DNA of 64,000 nt from Apostichopus japonicus (Eukaryota > Echinodermata > Holothuroidea > Aspidochirotida > Stichopodidae): the NCBI RefSeq assembly GCF_037975245.1, contig NC_092562.1, positions 28,843,554 through 28,907,553 of the forward strand. Direction: 5' to 3'. Under the pieces are notes generated by a model, which had not been told where the DNA came from, ran no database searches, and saw only the letters and a list, made by a program, of their open reading frames with translations. A program made the position numbers and the translations under genes. Positions 23,819-38,800 of the stretch are shown in pieces (position 1 is the first letter of the stretch; each line of letters opens with the position of its first letter).

Positions 23819-26800
23819 TCCTTAAGGATCTGCATATAAATAATTAAAATATCATTTTGCTCCAAAGAAACCGAAAAACAGAAAGAGCAATAAATCTAAA
23901 CCAAATTGAAATACTAAATTGCAAAAGTTGTGAAAAGTTTCCAAGTATATTCCTTGTTCTGACTCTCAAATTTTTTGCCAGCTGATAATGAAGTGATTAT
24001 ATCAGAAATTGAAATATCTGAGTGTAGGGCAAAACAATTTTAAGCCCAGCAGTGAATCTGTACTGAAGTCAGTGATTAGCAGTGACCATTCTCTGAATTT
24101 CTAGCATATATCTGGAGGGCAGTAATGGTTATGTACTCACACAAGGCACCAATGTGATGAAGAACTGAGAGCCATTTGTGTTAGGTCCTGCATTGGCCAT
24201 GCTGACAGTGTAGGGTCTGTCATGTTTTAACTTTGGGGAGAACTCATCTTCAAACTCACCACCCCAGATAGATTCACCTCCAGTACCATTACCTGAATGA
24301 AACAAAACACATGCATTCTTGAAGACGGACAATGTGAGCCAAAAAATGGTATAGGTCTATGGAATAGGTATGGTATAGTCTATGGTATAGGTCTATGGTA
24401 TGGTATAGGTCTATGTATAGGTCTATGGTATAGGTCTATGGTATGGTATAGGTCTATGTATAGGTCTATGTTATAGGTCTAGGTCTATGGTATGGTATAG
24501 GTCTATGGTATAGGTCTATGGTATAGGTCTATGTCTAGGTCTATGGTATGGTATAGGTCTATGGTATAGGTCTATGGTATAGGTCTATGGTATAGGTCTA
24601 TGGTATGGTATAGGTCTATGGTATAGGTCTATGTATGGTATAGGTCTACACAATGGTAGTTAAATTTGGTTTTCTGGTAACTGACAGCTAAAGAGGAAAT
24701 GGTGCTTACCAACTTTACATTTAAAAAGTCAAATTTAAAGGTTTAAAGGTCAAATTCAAAAGGTCAAGGTTTAAATTGCTCCTTTTAAGTGTATATTTAG
24801 CTGGCTACACAGCTGAGTATGAATTGGATAATGAAAAGAAGTGAAAATAACACAAAATACATAAATGATTTACGTACAGAAAACAGTCTTTCATCATTCC
24901 CCCAATTTTAATATTCCCACTATTCTATTTAGGTATTGATAAAAAATACCTAAATTAACACCTGTCATAGCTTGGGATTTATTTAAGTCTACGTATCACT
25001 TGGTGCCCTTTGGCCCCTCCTACATTTACATATAACACTGAAAGAAATATGAAGGAAAACCAAGCACAAATTCTCCTGCTTCTTACCATCAGGGTCGCCT
25101 GTCTGTACCATGAAACTCTTGATAACTCTGTGAAATATGTGACCATTATAGTAACCATTCTTGCTGTGCACACAAAAGTTCTCCACAGTCCTTGGACAAC
25201 TGAAGAGGAAAACAGACTAACATTTCAGAAGGATGTTATGCAACATATGTAGTGAAACTTGTGCAAAACCATCAACCACTACAGAATAGTCACACTTGCA
25301 TTTATTGGTAGAATAAGGGTATGTATGCAGCAATAAGTAAAAACAAAACACTATAAACTACTTGTGTGGTCATTAGCACTATTAACAATAAGTAACACTA
25401 TGAACTGCTTGTGTGGTCATTAGCACTATCAGCAATAAGTCAACACTATGAACTGCTTGTGTGGTCATTAGCACTATCAGCAATAAGTCAACACTATGAA
25501 CTGCTTGTGTGGTCATTAGCACTATCAGCAATAAGTCAACACTATGAACTGCTTGTGTGGTCATTAGCACTATCAGCAATAAGTCAACACTATGAACTGC
25601 TTGTGTGGTCATTAGCACTATCAGCAATAAGTCAACACTATGAACTGCTTGTGTGGTCATTAGCACTATCAGCAATAAGTCAACACTATGAACTGCTTGT
25701 GTGGTCATTAGCACTATTAGCAATAAGTCAACACTATGAACTGCTTGTGTGGTCATTAGCACTATCAGCAATAAGTCAACACTATGAACAGCTTGTGTGG
25801 TCATTAGCACTATCAGCAATAAGTCAACACTATGAACTGCTTGTGTGGTCATTAGCACTATCAGCAATAAGTCAACACTATGAACTGCTTGTGTGGTCAT
25901 TAGCACTATCAGCAATAAGTCAACACTATGAACTGCTTGTGTGGTCATTAGCACTATCAGCAATAAGTCAACACTATGAACTGCTTGTGTGGTCATTAGC
26001 ACTATCAGCAATAAGTCAACACTATGAACTGCTTGTGTGGTCATTAGCACTATCAACAAAAAGTCAACACTATGAACTGCTTGTGTGGTCATTAGCACTA
26101 TCAGCAATAAGTCAACACTATGAACTGCTTGTGTGGTCATTAGCACTATCAGCAATAAGTCAACACTATGAACTGCTTGTGTGGTCATTAGCACTATCAG
26201 CAATAAGTCAACACTATGAACTGCTTGTGTGGTCATTAGCACTATCAGCAATAAGTCAACAATATGAACTGCTTGTGTGGTCATTAGCACTATCAGCAAT
26301 AAGTCAACACTATGAACTGCTTGTGTGGTCATTAGCACTATCAACAAAAAGTCAACACTATGAACTGCTTGTGTGGTCATTAGCACTATCAGCAATAAGT
26401 CAACACTATGAACTGCTTGTGTGGTCATTAGAGCTATCAACAATAAGTCAACACGATGAACTGCTTGTAAATATTAAATAATGGAGAGATAAAGTATAAT
26501 CTAACTTTACTTACTCTGTAGGGAAGAGCTGTATTTGGACATCACCCATTGTAGTGTGTATAGTAGCTTGGGTTGACACCCTTGAACTTCCACCCTGTCA
26601 GATATAAGGAGTACATTAAAAATTTAAATATGTCTTCCGACAGGACACAAACCTAAATAAAAATGCTTCTTCGATACCACAGTAATGTATAAGTCAATTG
26701 AGACAATGATACACATTTATACATGGGGTCTATAGTTCCCAATGGCACAGAAAACCCTTTTATATTCCTTCAGACCACAACTTGTGTGAGCTGAGATGAA

Positions 26801-29800
26801 GGCTTGGTGTAGCATGTTGCTCTGCGTTACTGGATAAAGTACTCTTCACTGTTTTATGTATTTTAATAACCTAACATAATTGTGTAATTAATGAATCATG
26901 GAAAAATGACTGAGAAATTTTAGACATGTGGAAAAGCAGCTAAGAAGTTTATGGTTATAATGGGATTCGTAACCTAAGATACTTGTGAGTAGGTATTTTA
27001 TTCCTCACCTGCGTGGCTGCCATTTGTTCTTCTTTACTCGGTTTTTCATTGAACACATCCCTGTCTGCATCAGCACTGTTCAGCAAAAACAAAGTAAAAT
27101 TGATTGATTTATTAAACATTGACAAAGGCTACATAAATGTATGTTGCAAAGGATAATAATGTAAGGGTACAGTCTATTATACAAAATATTAGCATTGTCC
27201 TAAGTTATGAATGAAACGTTTTACAGATCTAGTAAAAATAATTAAATATAAGAGCAGTGAAAAATGGGGAAACTGATGCAGATATGATGAACCAGGGAAA
27301 AGAGCGAAGACATTATGACTCGAATGGGATTCGAACCAGGAAACTCAGGGTTATAAAATCCTGTGGGATCAAATTTTTTTATTGAAAGTCATATTTTGCA
27401 CAATCTGCAACATGTTGTCTCTCATCTAAATATCCTTATAAGTATGTTAACAATATCCTATACAGTTATGGTAAAAATATTAAAATTGCCAAAAATGGTA
27501 GAAATTTAAGTTGAAGTGATCTGAACCTTCACTTTAAGCTTAAAGTCCAGACATCATTTTGTTGAGGAAATTGAAAGCTTGTGAACCCAGTACACACTAT
27601 AGAGCACAAACAGGTATGACAAGGGACAAAGAGTTAAACATCCTCTCCAATACTGGTTCCTTGAGATTCTGGATGAACATGGGCTCTATTTGCGATAACA
27701 ATGTCCCTTCAGACCGTGAATATCAAAACTGAGACAATAGGACTAATTGATGATGATGATCCATGGGTGATCATAACCATTGACATCCACATACTACAGA
27801 GCAAAAGCATATTTAACTTGCATGTTACTTTTACTGAGGCTAACTTCAAAGATAATTGTAAATTTTGGAGGATATCAAAACCAAACTTCATCAGCTTAGA
27901 AAGTGGCTTTTGGACGTGAACACCAAACAAAGAATAATGGCATGAATTCTCTAACCTCTTAACATCGTCCGGCTCCCTCCTGGTGAACATGTAGAATCTA
28001 TTCTTCTTGAACGCACTGCAAATCAACGTCGGGTCCGTGTCTATGGACTGAAGACTCGGATTATCAGAGGCGTGCATCTCCAAAGTGAGGGCAGCAGACT
28101 TCTTATTCAATTTACCTTGGAACAGGCTCAGGTTCAGGAAGCGAACATTTTCAGGCTGAATGTTAATCAAATTGGGAGAAAATATAACGGGTGCCTTTTG
28201 ATAATCGTGTACATGTCAAATTTTCTTAAAGTTTGCACTATATATTAAAAGAAAAAACTGTGATATTTCTATGATATTTGGAATAAAAGGTAAATTAAAA
28301 TGTAAATTAAATGAAAGCAGAGTGTACAATATCTTGACAGTTAAAAGTGCATAAATGTTTTACATGAATGCACAGCCAGGTGTCCTTAATGTATAAAAGA
28401 GATTTGAGTATGATTTCATTGCCCAAACCATCTTGCAGGTGACACAAGTGCAGAACGTTGCCAATTCTGCTTGACCTCACATAAAAACCTTCTCATTAAA
28501 AAAAATCAGATCTGAAGAGTAACAGTAGCCTCACCTTACCAATCAGCCGGTTACATTTGTTAGTGTGTAGATTAAGAACCTTTATACCCAACATGGTGGC
28601 ATACAGGACAAAGTGACCACTAGCATCATAGACTGGAAAATAAGACAAAACAAAGAATGTTTCTAGTCAAAATATTTCAAAATCAGATTAGTACTTGAAT
28701 GTTACATGTAGGGTCGGGAATTGCTCAATACAAGTGTTGCAGCTTGTAACAATTGTGTGGTGTAGGGGGCATAACAGTCTTTGAAAACAAGGCAAGAAAT
28801 TCTGGCTGTTTGTAAAAATTACAGTATAAAGTACAAAATGTGGTTTAAAAATCAGGTAAGTTTGCAAAAATTGTATCAAAAATCAAGATTGCAGTACTTC
28901 AAACTTCAAATGACGATAAAAAGATGCAAACAACAGGTCTGAATTTTCTACGTTTTATACGTTTTTTCATTACTTGTTTGTAGTATAGAACTATGTACAA
29001 AATTAATCAAGAACTGGCCAAAAAAAGGGGGGGGGGCGAGGAGGAATGGAGAGGGGAATAAAAATTAAAATAAGTTTCATGTGTGTTTGCTTTGTTTTAT
29101 AACTTACTGATACTTGCAGTTGAGAATAGTTCTGATTTTTGTAAGTCTCTCTCAGCGGCTAGCCGTCTTCCAAACTCCATATCTGGCAACTGCTGCCTCA
29201 TCTGTTGCAATTCCGTAAATGTCTTTAAAGACTCATCAAAGACTTTTGTCAACTTGCCCGTTAGAAACCGGAATGTCCTTATCTGGAACGGGAACATTAA
29301 ATTTATAGCAGTATGACAGATAGGTCAGGTCAACAAGCTGTATAATATATGCACAGGATATATATATCATCTTAGTCTTTACAGTGCCATAGATATAGCT
29401 CTGATTCCTAACATGCATGATCTATCCTCTTCACAGATCTCAAAAGATGTTTGTTAAGCACTGTGACATATCTCAATCTGTGTGCTTGTGGTGAAAAATA
29501 TGTTTAAGTAGACCTCTTCCTTTAGGAGAATTACCAGTAGAACAGCAGGTATAAGTCCAGAATATTTCATTTTAATAGGAGACTTGGATACAATTTACGG
29601 GTGAAAAATGCTTAATCTCAGTTAAGCGAAAGTGATTGAAAATACAGCAAAGAAGTTTTCTGATTGGATGACGACCAGACCTGTGTTAAGGTGTGTTAAG
29701 GAATCCTAAGATACCGTTCCTAATGAAGTCTGTCAGAAAAATTCAAATCGAAAAACATATGATGCTGGCACTTTGGATGGTAGAAAGAGAAGGGAGGTCA

Positions 29801-32800
29801 TTGACCTAAGGAGCCGGTCACTGAGGGTGCACAGTGTTAAAGGGTAACCAGTTCATTCTAGACACGGTAGAATGAGAGTGCTAAGGTTGTGGGGAGATAG
29901 GTAAGCGAGGAGCAAAGTAAATTCCTCAAAGGGATTCTCAGGCATTTCAGAGACTGCAGATTATCAAGTGTTGCAGAACTATGTCAACTATGTAAGGGTT
30001 GCAGACTTATAGATAGATAGATATTTATTCAGCCAATCATATAAACATACAATGGAAATTGGTTGATAACAAGAGCTCAAAACATTAAAAATTGTAAACA
30101 ACATATAAGACGTACTATACATAGATAGGAAAACATTCCTATAAAATGTAGAAAAAAAAGAAAATGTACTCACAATATAAATATGAACAAAATATAAAAT
30201 GTACCTACAAAATATTTAAGCGTACAAAAATATATAAATGCCCTCATATCCAATATAAAGTCTACAAAGTATGTAATTGTCCATAAAATATTAAAATAAT
30301 GGATTATAAAATTATTTAACGGTTTTGCAGCCCACTGAATATCTTAACAGCAGAAGGATAAAAACTGTCAGTAAATCTTAGGCAAAGTAGTGATGTTTTC
30401 TTGAATATAAAACAGAGACTTTCTCCAGTTTCAGTTGTCTTCTTGACATATACTGCATAATACTTATACTATAGCTTGAGTTCAAAGCAATTCTCAGGAG
30501 GTCAGAGGTCATGCTGGGAAGACAATCCATCCCGTTTTCAAACCAAAGATTTACTTTTAACAAGAAGAATATTAATAAGTCCAATGTATAAACAAAGTGC
30601 GATGAGCAATGATTTACATGAGCTACAGCTGAAATACTTACCTTCCTATCTTTGGAAATAGTTGAGAACTGTTTGCCGTTTGGTGACACAGCGAGGCCAG
30701 TCGGTACTGTTTTACACTGACAGAAAAGAATTGAAATAAGTTGCAATTGGGATTCAGCCATATAAACATGAAGATTGAAGTTTACCACATTTCTGCTAAA
30801 TATGGTAGCAGAGTATCATGTTGCAAATATTGCAAAACTCATCACTATTTAATTTTCTCAGGCTCCCAGGTGCAAAAAAACAAACTGAAATCCTTTGTGA
30901 AATCCTCTGAAATCCAGGTGGTAAAAGGTCACATGTAACAGTTGCAAGTGAACTGTACAAAGTCTGTATGTGCTGAGGTGAGGGGGGTGGGGGGAGGGTT
31001 GGAGCATTGATGAAGATTCTGTCCATGAACTATCATTCTAGTGCCAGTACTCTCACAAAGGATGAAGATAATTTCACGTTCAATTAGACTAATTGTGATT
31101 TGAAGGGCAAGCCTATAAAGTACAAGGCCCAAGGAGGTTACATTTAGAGTCAAGATATAATTCTCTTGAGGATGGCATTTTGTTTTGCCCTTGAATTAAA
31201 TTAATTTCAAAGAAGAAGTCAGTTGTTCTATTGTACATGCCAGTCGTTGCCCTTATGAACTTTGATAATATAAGGCTATGAGGATGTTCAACCTCCTTGT
31301 ATTGAAACTGCTAAACAAGTTTTCATGTGTCTAGAAACCTAGCCAAACATTGCGTTATATTATATATTATGTTAATACCAACGGAAGTACAGCCTGAATT
31401 TACCTTGACAAACTCATAGAGATCTGTATCTGTTTTATACTTGAAGGCTACGTTGGATGGCAGCTTGTAGTCCGTCTTAGGCCCAGTCCAATATTCCATT
31501 ATACCCTGAGCATCTACAGAGATCACAGCCTCAAATACTGGATTGTACTAAAAGCGAATAAACAAAATGAAATAATCATGAAGAAATATGAAGGATCTAC
31601 AATCTATGAGGTTGTAGAGATTGAAAAGTTACATAATGCAAAGAAGTGATAAACAAAAATCAATTAAACTATTCACAGTAATTTTATAGTGGCATATCCA
31701 GGACATATTAATATTAATAGACAAAGTTTCATGATGGAGAATCTACAATCTGAGCAAACTTGACAATAGTTAGCTATCGATCCATAAAAATTGGATGTGT
31801 CATTATGAATTCATGATTTGCGCGATAGGTATCAATTGCAATAACACGTAAAGGTAGTATGTATAGACCCCAAATTATAGCACGCCATAATTGCTACAAG
31901 TTTTCAAAAAGTACTTTACTGGGGATCTGTGTTCTCCAAATTGTTCCCAGACATTCTAAATGAACACACAAGATGACTGAATGTCTCAGTGAGGTACATT
32001 TCTGCCAAGGTGGTATTAAAGACAGTTTAAGAATTTTGACCAAATGTGACCATATTTAAATGTCTGGCATATTTTGGACCAATACAGCATAACTTTAATG
32101 GTGAGAACTAACAGCTATGATGCAATACCTATAGTAGGCTTCACACAACTGATTGCTGTAAACACCAGTGTTGAAATACTTGTACGGTAATGAGAGGTGT
32201 CATCAACAATATCACTTTGCCACTGAGACTGCTCGGGCACAAACTGTCAGGGAACATCATTACTTTTTGCTTGAAGACTGTGTTGGTTGGGTGCCAATTT
32301 TGTGTAGATGAGAAAGGTCTGTAACTGTAACTACCTGTCTCTGCACATACCATCTTTTCAAAAGAACACAATCAATGAGAGGTCCCTTCTGATTGGTTCT
32401 TCTTGCTTACCTTCATAGCAACCACAGGTGCCGAGTGTAGTTTGTCAAGACAATGAATTGCTTCATTACTTCCCTTTCCATCGTAAATATAAATCTTACC
32501 GGAGCCTTTTTCTGATCTGTAAAGCAGCAAAAAGTGAAAAATAAAAAATCTTTAAAAGGGGCATTGCAAAGACAGACAATGTGACACATGTAAGGTGATA
32601 GTAAGTTGTAGCCATGTTTGTTCCTTGCTCAAAATATCTTAACTTATGGTAGTTTACACTTGTAAGGTGATAGTAAGATAGTCCACAGTACAAGCTGTAA
32701 ACAATCGCCCCATGTTTCATTCCTTGCTCTAAATATGTTAACTTATGGTAGTTTACACTTGTAAGGTGATAATAAGATAGTACCAGTAAAAGCTGTTAAC

Positions 32801-35800
32801 CATATAGCCATGTTTCATTCCTTGCTGTACATATGTTAACTGATCGCAGTTTACACTTGTAAGGTGACAGTAAGATAGTCCTCCAGTACAAGCTGTTAAC
32901 CATATAGCCATGTTTCATTCATTGCTCTAAATATGTTAGCTTATGGTAGTTTACATTTGTAAGGTGATAGTAAGATAGTCCTCAGTACAAGCTGTTAACC
33001 ATATAGCCATGTTTCATTCATTGCTCTAAATATGTTAACTTATGGCAGTTTACACTTGTAAGGTGATAGTAAGATAGTCCTCAGTACAAGCTGTAAACCA
33101 TATAGCCATGTTTCCTTCCTAGCTATTGATATGTTCAGGCATGGTCTTTTAAGTCAGCTGAATAAATATATAAATTCTGACATAACTTCAGCACAGTGAG
33201 AACATAGTGGATGACCTGTGATATATTCCCATTCAAAGAATTTAATTTCCTCTAATGACTTTTCTAGTTTCCTTTTTCCATATTGATTGTGATATATTGA
33301 GATACCGGGTTGGCTGCCACTGTGCTCTAAATTCAATGATTCATACAGATGCATTTATTTCTAATAAAATAGTTCAGACATGGTATATTCATGAAAGCAT
33401 AAGACAAGTTTGAACCAAATTCTGTGTCTGGAATATCCTCAGACAACTTACTTCAAAAAAGATTGCTTAACAAATAAAACATACTTGCGTCTTCTAATCT
33501 TATCCTTGCTCTATCGAGCGGCATACATAACTTACAGGTTGGAATGAAATCACTCTCACACTTCCACTTGAGAGAATACTCAATAATTAAGCAGGATTTG
33601 CTTTTTGTAAAGATGGCAACTTTGCTTTCTAAGTCTGTTTCATTTTGGATGGGGGGTGGGGGGAGGAAGGGAAAGGAGGAGGGATGGTGTTGTACTCACA
33701 CAGCCATGGCGGAGACAGCATCTCCGGCTCTGTAAATCCACTCACATCTTCCTGGATGGTAACCCAACTTCATCATATTGATCATGTCTGTGCAGAAAGG
33801 TAAGATACGGTAACAAACATATCATGAGGTCGGCAGTAATGAAGTTAGTTATTTAATGTAAGTTCTATAAATTCATATTCCCCTCCAGCATAGAAAGGAG
33901 GACTGAAGGAAGAAGTCAATGACGAATGAAGAATCAAACAAGATAACATAATTTATTCAGGCATGGGTGCTTCTCTGGAAACTGCCACACACTCTTGACA
34001 TGGTACATACGAGAATGAGCGTTAACCATCCTTCCGTGAGATCCAAATTATTGAGACGGTGCTATCTCAGACAGTAAAAAACTCTTGACATTGAACGTAA
34101 GAGAATTAGCATAAACCATCCTTCCGTGAGATCCACATTATAGAGATGGCATCACTCAGACAGTCAAAAACTCTTGACATGGTACGTAAGAGAATTAGCA
34201 TAAACCATCCTTCCGTGAGATCCACATGATAGAGATGACATCACTCAGACAGTCATTAATGCAGAAACACTTCATGCTCTCTTCTGCTTAAGGATAATGA
34301 TTGATAGAAAGAAGACATGCTAAACAACCAGGTAGAATAAAATTCATGGGTCACATCAATTTCTTACCAAAGTTGACAACATCAAATATCTTGGCTGCTT
34401 TATCTTCAGCTACAGTGCACATCAGGCTTCCATCTGTACTAGTTGACATGTCCTCAATTTTACCTAGATGCACAAAAAACCCCAAAACAAAGAGTTAGAA
34501 TGGAAATATAAATAACAGAAAATCTTGTTGTGTAAAAGTAAGTTGGCCTGACCTTTCCATCCGAGCAGGATCTTCTTCAAAAGCTAATTGACAAGTAACA
34601 GTAACAGAAGGGACACAACTCGCACAGAATACAGAAAGGTTAATGAGCATGGTGAACACAAAGAGATGGATGTCAGAAAAGCTTTTTGGTAGGGATATTG
34701 GATAAATAATTCTCTAATGATTCATCCTCCTTCCACTGCTCACTCCACTACGAGAAAGGAAAAGTCATTTTGGCCTAGGGGAAGAGTCATAAGTTTAGGA
34801 TTATTTCCTACTCCTTTGTGGAGCAAAAAAACGAAAACATCCTCAGGTTATCTACATGAAACCGGTACCAAATCTGAAGTTAAATATGCTCATTCTAGCA
34901 TACATAGTAAATACAATAATTCCAACTGATGTGAGCAAATCACTGTCAACTAACACAGTTGTTTAAGGTTTGTTTAATCCGTCGAGATGCTCCCATCAGC
35001 TGGCAACAATACAGATGTAGCAGTAAATCTAGATGTATGGTGATTATAGTTTCCCCGATTCCTTCCACACCCGAGTACCAAGTGTACTCTTTGAATCCAA
35101 TTGGGATATTCAGCATTTCTGCAGAGGGAACTGTCGTATTGGTTCTAACAACGCTGTAGATACGACTCTGGGTCCCAATGCACGTTATCTATCCTGTTTA
35201 CAGATTTCTAAAGATTTTTGACAGCACTGTAATATATCTCTATCTATGGGCTAGTGGTGAAACTTTGTGGAAATTCATCTTGCCTTCAATATTTACAAGA
35301 AGAATTGCAGGTCTTAGGCGCGGATATTTTTTTTTTGCAGACTTGTGATACAATTTCGTAAACCCAGTTTAGCAGACTTGATCGAAAATCCCTCTAAGGA
35401 GCTTTCTGATTGGTTTACAACCAGATGAGTGTAAAGTTGTCAAACTATACGGTGGGCAACATTTCGTTGTTAAAATGTGCTAGTTATGAGTAGTGAAAAC
35501 TGTACAGCATGTCAATTGGAACATGCTAAACTATGTGTGATTTAGGAAATGTGCAGGTACTGTTGCCCAGAAGTGTCCTTGAGATTCCTCAAAGGAATAC
35601 CCAGTGATTTCAGAGACCGCAACTTGTCAAGATTAGTGGAACTAAAAAGGACCATTTTGACAACACCCCTCTGTTAATTTAGTGTGTGACTGGAGATCCC
35701 TATTAGTATAACAATAAATAAATAACTTGTAATTCAAGGGTACTTTCTGTTCTGCTTGCCCTTACCTAAGTGAGCTCGAAAGTGTTTCACAAATTCTATT

Positions 35801-38800
35801 CCACCCTCCTCTTTCTTCCAGAACTTGACATGTCCATCACAGCTAGCTGTCATTACAAAATCAGACCTGGTGGAACAAGAAAAAAAAGTTATTGAGCAAT
35901 TAGTTTCAAGGTTGAATTAAGTTTTCATTCTCTAGGTTCCATAGGTGGGGGCTGTATCTGGACCTGAAGGAAATTCTTCCTATCAAACTTACTGCTAACA
36001 ACCAGACCAGCAATCACTTAGAAAGTCTCAATCAACATTCAATACACAATATTAAACTTATTTGATATAAAAAATATCAAAATATTAAAATGGATAATTT
36101 TCTCATATTTTGGATCTAAATATTGATGAAAATGGGATAAAGATCTTATGAATGTTTATTGTTTGTGCGAATATGAACATGTCTGATCAGCCTCAGTTAA
36201 TCGCACGTTTCAAGGGCAAATGACTACACTTGCATCGAAGTGGCATCTTGTGTTACCCATACATGGGTTACCAGATATCCCATTTTTGCAACAAAATATT
36301 TTGTTTCTCCGGCAAACTAAATTGTCCCGATTCTTTATAAAAGCTCTTTGTGATGTTAGAAAAGTAATTTTCATTTAATGATAGGCAAACTCAAAAAAGT
36401 ATGTATGCTGTATGCATCATTATACGTGACCGTTTCGGAAGCTGTATATTTCTTTCAAATTCAAATATGATTGATGAGTCCCCTTATCAACACCACAAAC
36501 TTATGAAAAAGCTTTGTTGCCCTTTTTAAAATCATAATTTTTTTCAAACGGGACGGAGGGATGCATTGTCACACTTTTCAACAAATAAAATATGACTATA
36601 CGTCTGTATATTGATGGTTTAAAAAAGATGGTTTCTAGGATTTTTTAGATTTTATGATGTTCTGTCGTGTTGGTTTTTAGGTTCTAACTTCAATTGGAAT
36701 TTTCACTTTTTGGCATTCAAATTGTAGATTTTGTAATTAATCTGTTTTATCGCTTTACTCTTCACCAGTGCTTTTAATCGTTTTTCGATCTCATATTCCT
36801 GTATATATATGTAGATGGTATATGTATTTACTGTTTTTTGTATTTAATGTTTAATGTCATTGTATTTTCTAGATTGTTTGTAAAGCGCACAGATGCATCG
36901 TGCGTAGTGCGCTATATAAGATTTTATTTACATTACATTTACATTACATATTCTGTGTACTTACTTTGCTACAGCCACATGAGTTACAAAGTCTCTATGC
37001 ATGTAACTCTTCTCATAGCATTCAGCGGAGGGTAGATTCTCCAAGTAAACAGCTTCAAATTCTAAGACTACAGGTGAAACAGAAAATACAATGAATTAAT
37101 AAGTTATGTCTCAATAAATACTTTGTAAAGCAACATATTAACAATCAGGATTGAAGTGTTATAATGTCAAAAGCTGTTTATTCTTTGGTTAGCAGAATAT
37201 TAGCAATTTGCACAGACTTTACACAGAATGTTGCAGTTTATTCGTTGGTTTCAGAATATTGGAAAAAAACTTGATAAATAACTCTGAAGTCAGTTAACAT
37301 ACAAAATTTGAAACTTGCTCACACAGGTTTGCTGTACTCAACTGTTAAAAGTAGGCAGATGACACATGAAGGTTAGGCTAAGATAAAGTGATGTTAGGAT
37401 ACCACTCCCCTCTGTATCAGCAAGAATTACATATTAGGTTGCCTGGTTACGCTACCTTAAACAATATAGCAGCATCTGTAAATGCCATCCTACTTGGACC
37501 AATAGCTTGCATGACAAACAGGTACGGAATCTGATCAGATACGTTATAACATAATGCACCGACTGGTTATGTTACCTTAATACCCTGTCCTTTCAGGTAT
37601 GTAGCGAATGGACCGATAGCTTGCATGACAAACAGGTAGGGTAAGGCATGATGAACCATCTAATCACGGAATCTGATCAGATACGTTATAACGTAGTGCA
37701 CCGACTGGTTATGTTACCTTAACACCCTGTCCTTTCAGGTATATAGCGATTGCACCGTCTGTAGCTGCCATCCTACTTGGACCGATAGCTTGCAGGACAA
37801 ACAGGTACATTGAAGCACAGTATACTAGCTAGTTACGCCACCTGTTCTGATACTCTTTCACGACTGTTGCAACATATACCGTGATGCACCATCTGGTATC
37901 GCTACACCACTATTTCCTCTCCTGAGACAACGAAGTACATAACGAAGCACCATCTTAAATGCCACCTTCAGGATGATCACCGTAACGCACCGTAAACCAG
38001 CTAGTTCTGTAAACTGCACTGTAAACAGCTAACTGTAAACCAGAACTGTAAACCAAGATTTGCAAGATTTGGCACTCTACCACGGTGATCAGATACGGTA
38101 TAACGCAAAGCAACATGTGTTAATGCTATCTCACTTGTCTTCTTCTGGGACAACGAAGTACATAACGATGCACCATCTTAAATGCCACCTTCGGGATGAT
38201 CAGTTACCGTAACGCTTCGTAAACCAGATAGTGCTATGAACTGCACTGTAATCAGCGTTCTGTAAACCAGCTAGTTTTGCTGCAAGATGTGGGGGTCTAC
38301 CCAGCGATCAGGTACGGTATAACGTAATGTGTTTATGCTATCTCACTTTTCTCTTCTTCTGGGACAATGAAGTATATGGTCAAGCATCATCTGTAAATGC
38401 CACCTCACTTAATGCTCTACCCAGTTATCAGGTATGGTACAGTGTAATACACTACATGGAAATAAATGTCATCTCATTTATTCCTCTCCAACCATAAATC
38501 CAGCAAAACTCCTAAAAGACAATTGAAACTAAATTGTTATTTATATTTAAAAAGTTGAAGTTTTCCCATGGGGGGTGTATACCTTAGAGACAAAACATTT
38601 ACATATCCAAGAAATATGTACACACTCCAACAGAATTCAATTTTGAGATTTTTGGACCTCAGAACATTTCCTTGCCATAAACTGAATTTCATGGATGGTT
38701 TCATATTTAATGAGATAAGAAAAGGGTGAGAGGTTGGATGGATGGTACCTCATAAAGAGCGTCAATAAACCATGTTGTCTGGTGATCTATGATATTTTTC

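Noticed and set aside
25382-26481. Open frames of about 353-356 codons on both strands
   Set aside because: They are produced by a 48-bp tandem repeat whose length is a multiple of three, lying wholly inside a PPWD1 intron. No start context, domain or non-repetitive sequence.
27709-28170. 153-codon minus-strand frame extending beyond PPWD1 exon 11
   Set aside because: Only 27956-28155 is exon. The extension below 27956 follows a GT donor and has no similarity to PPWD1, whose next residues are encoded at 27009-27075.
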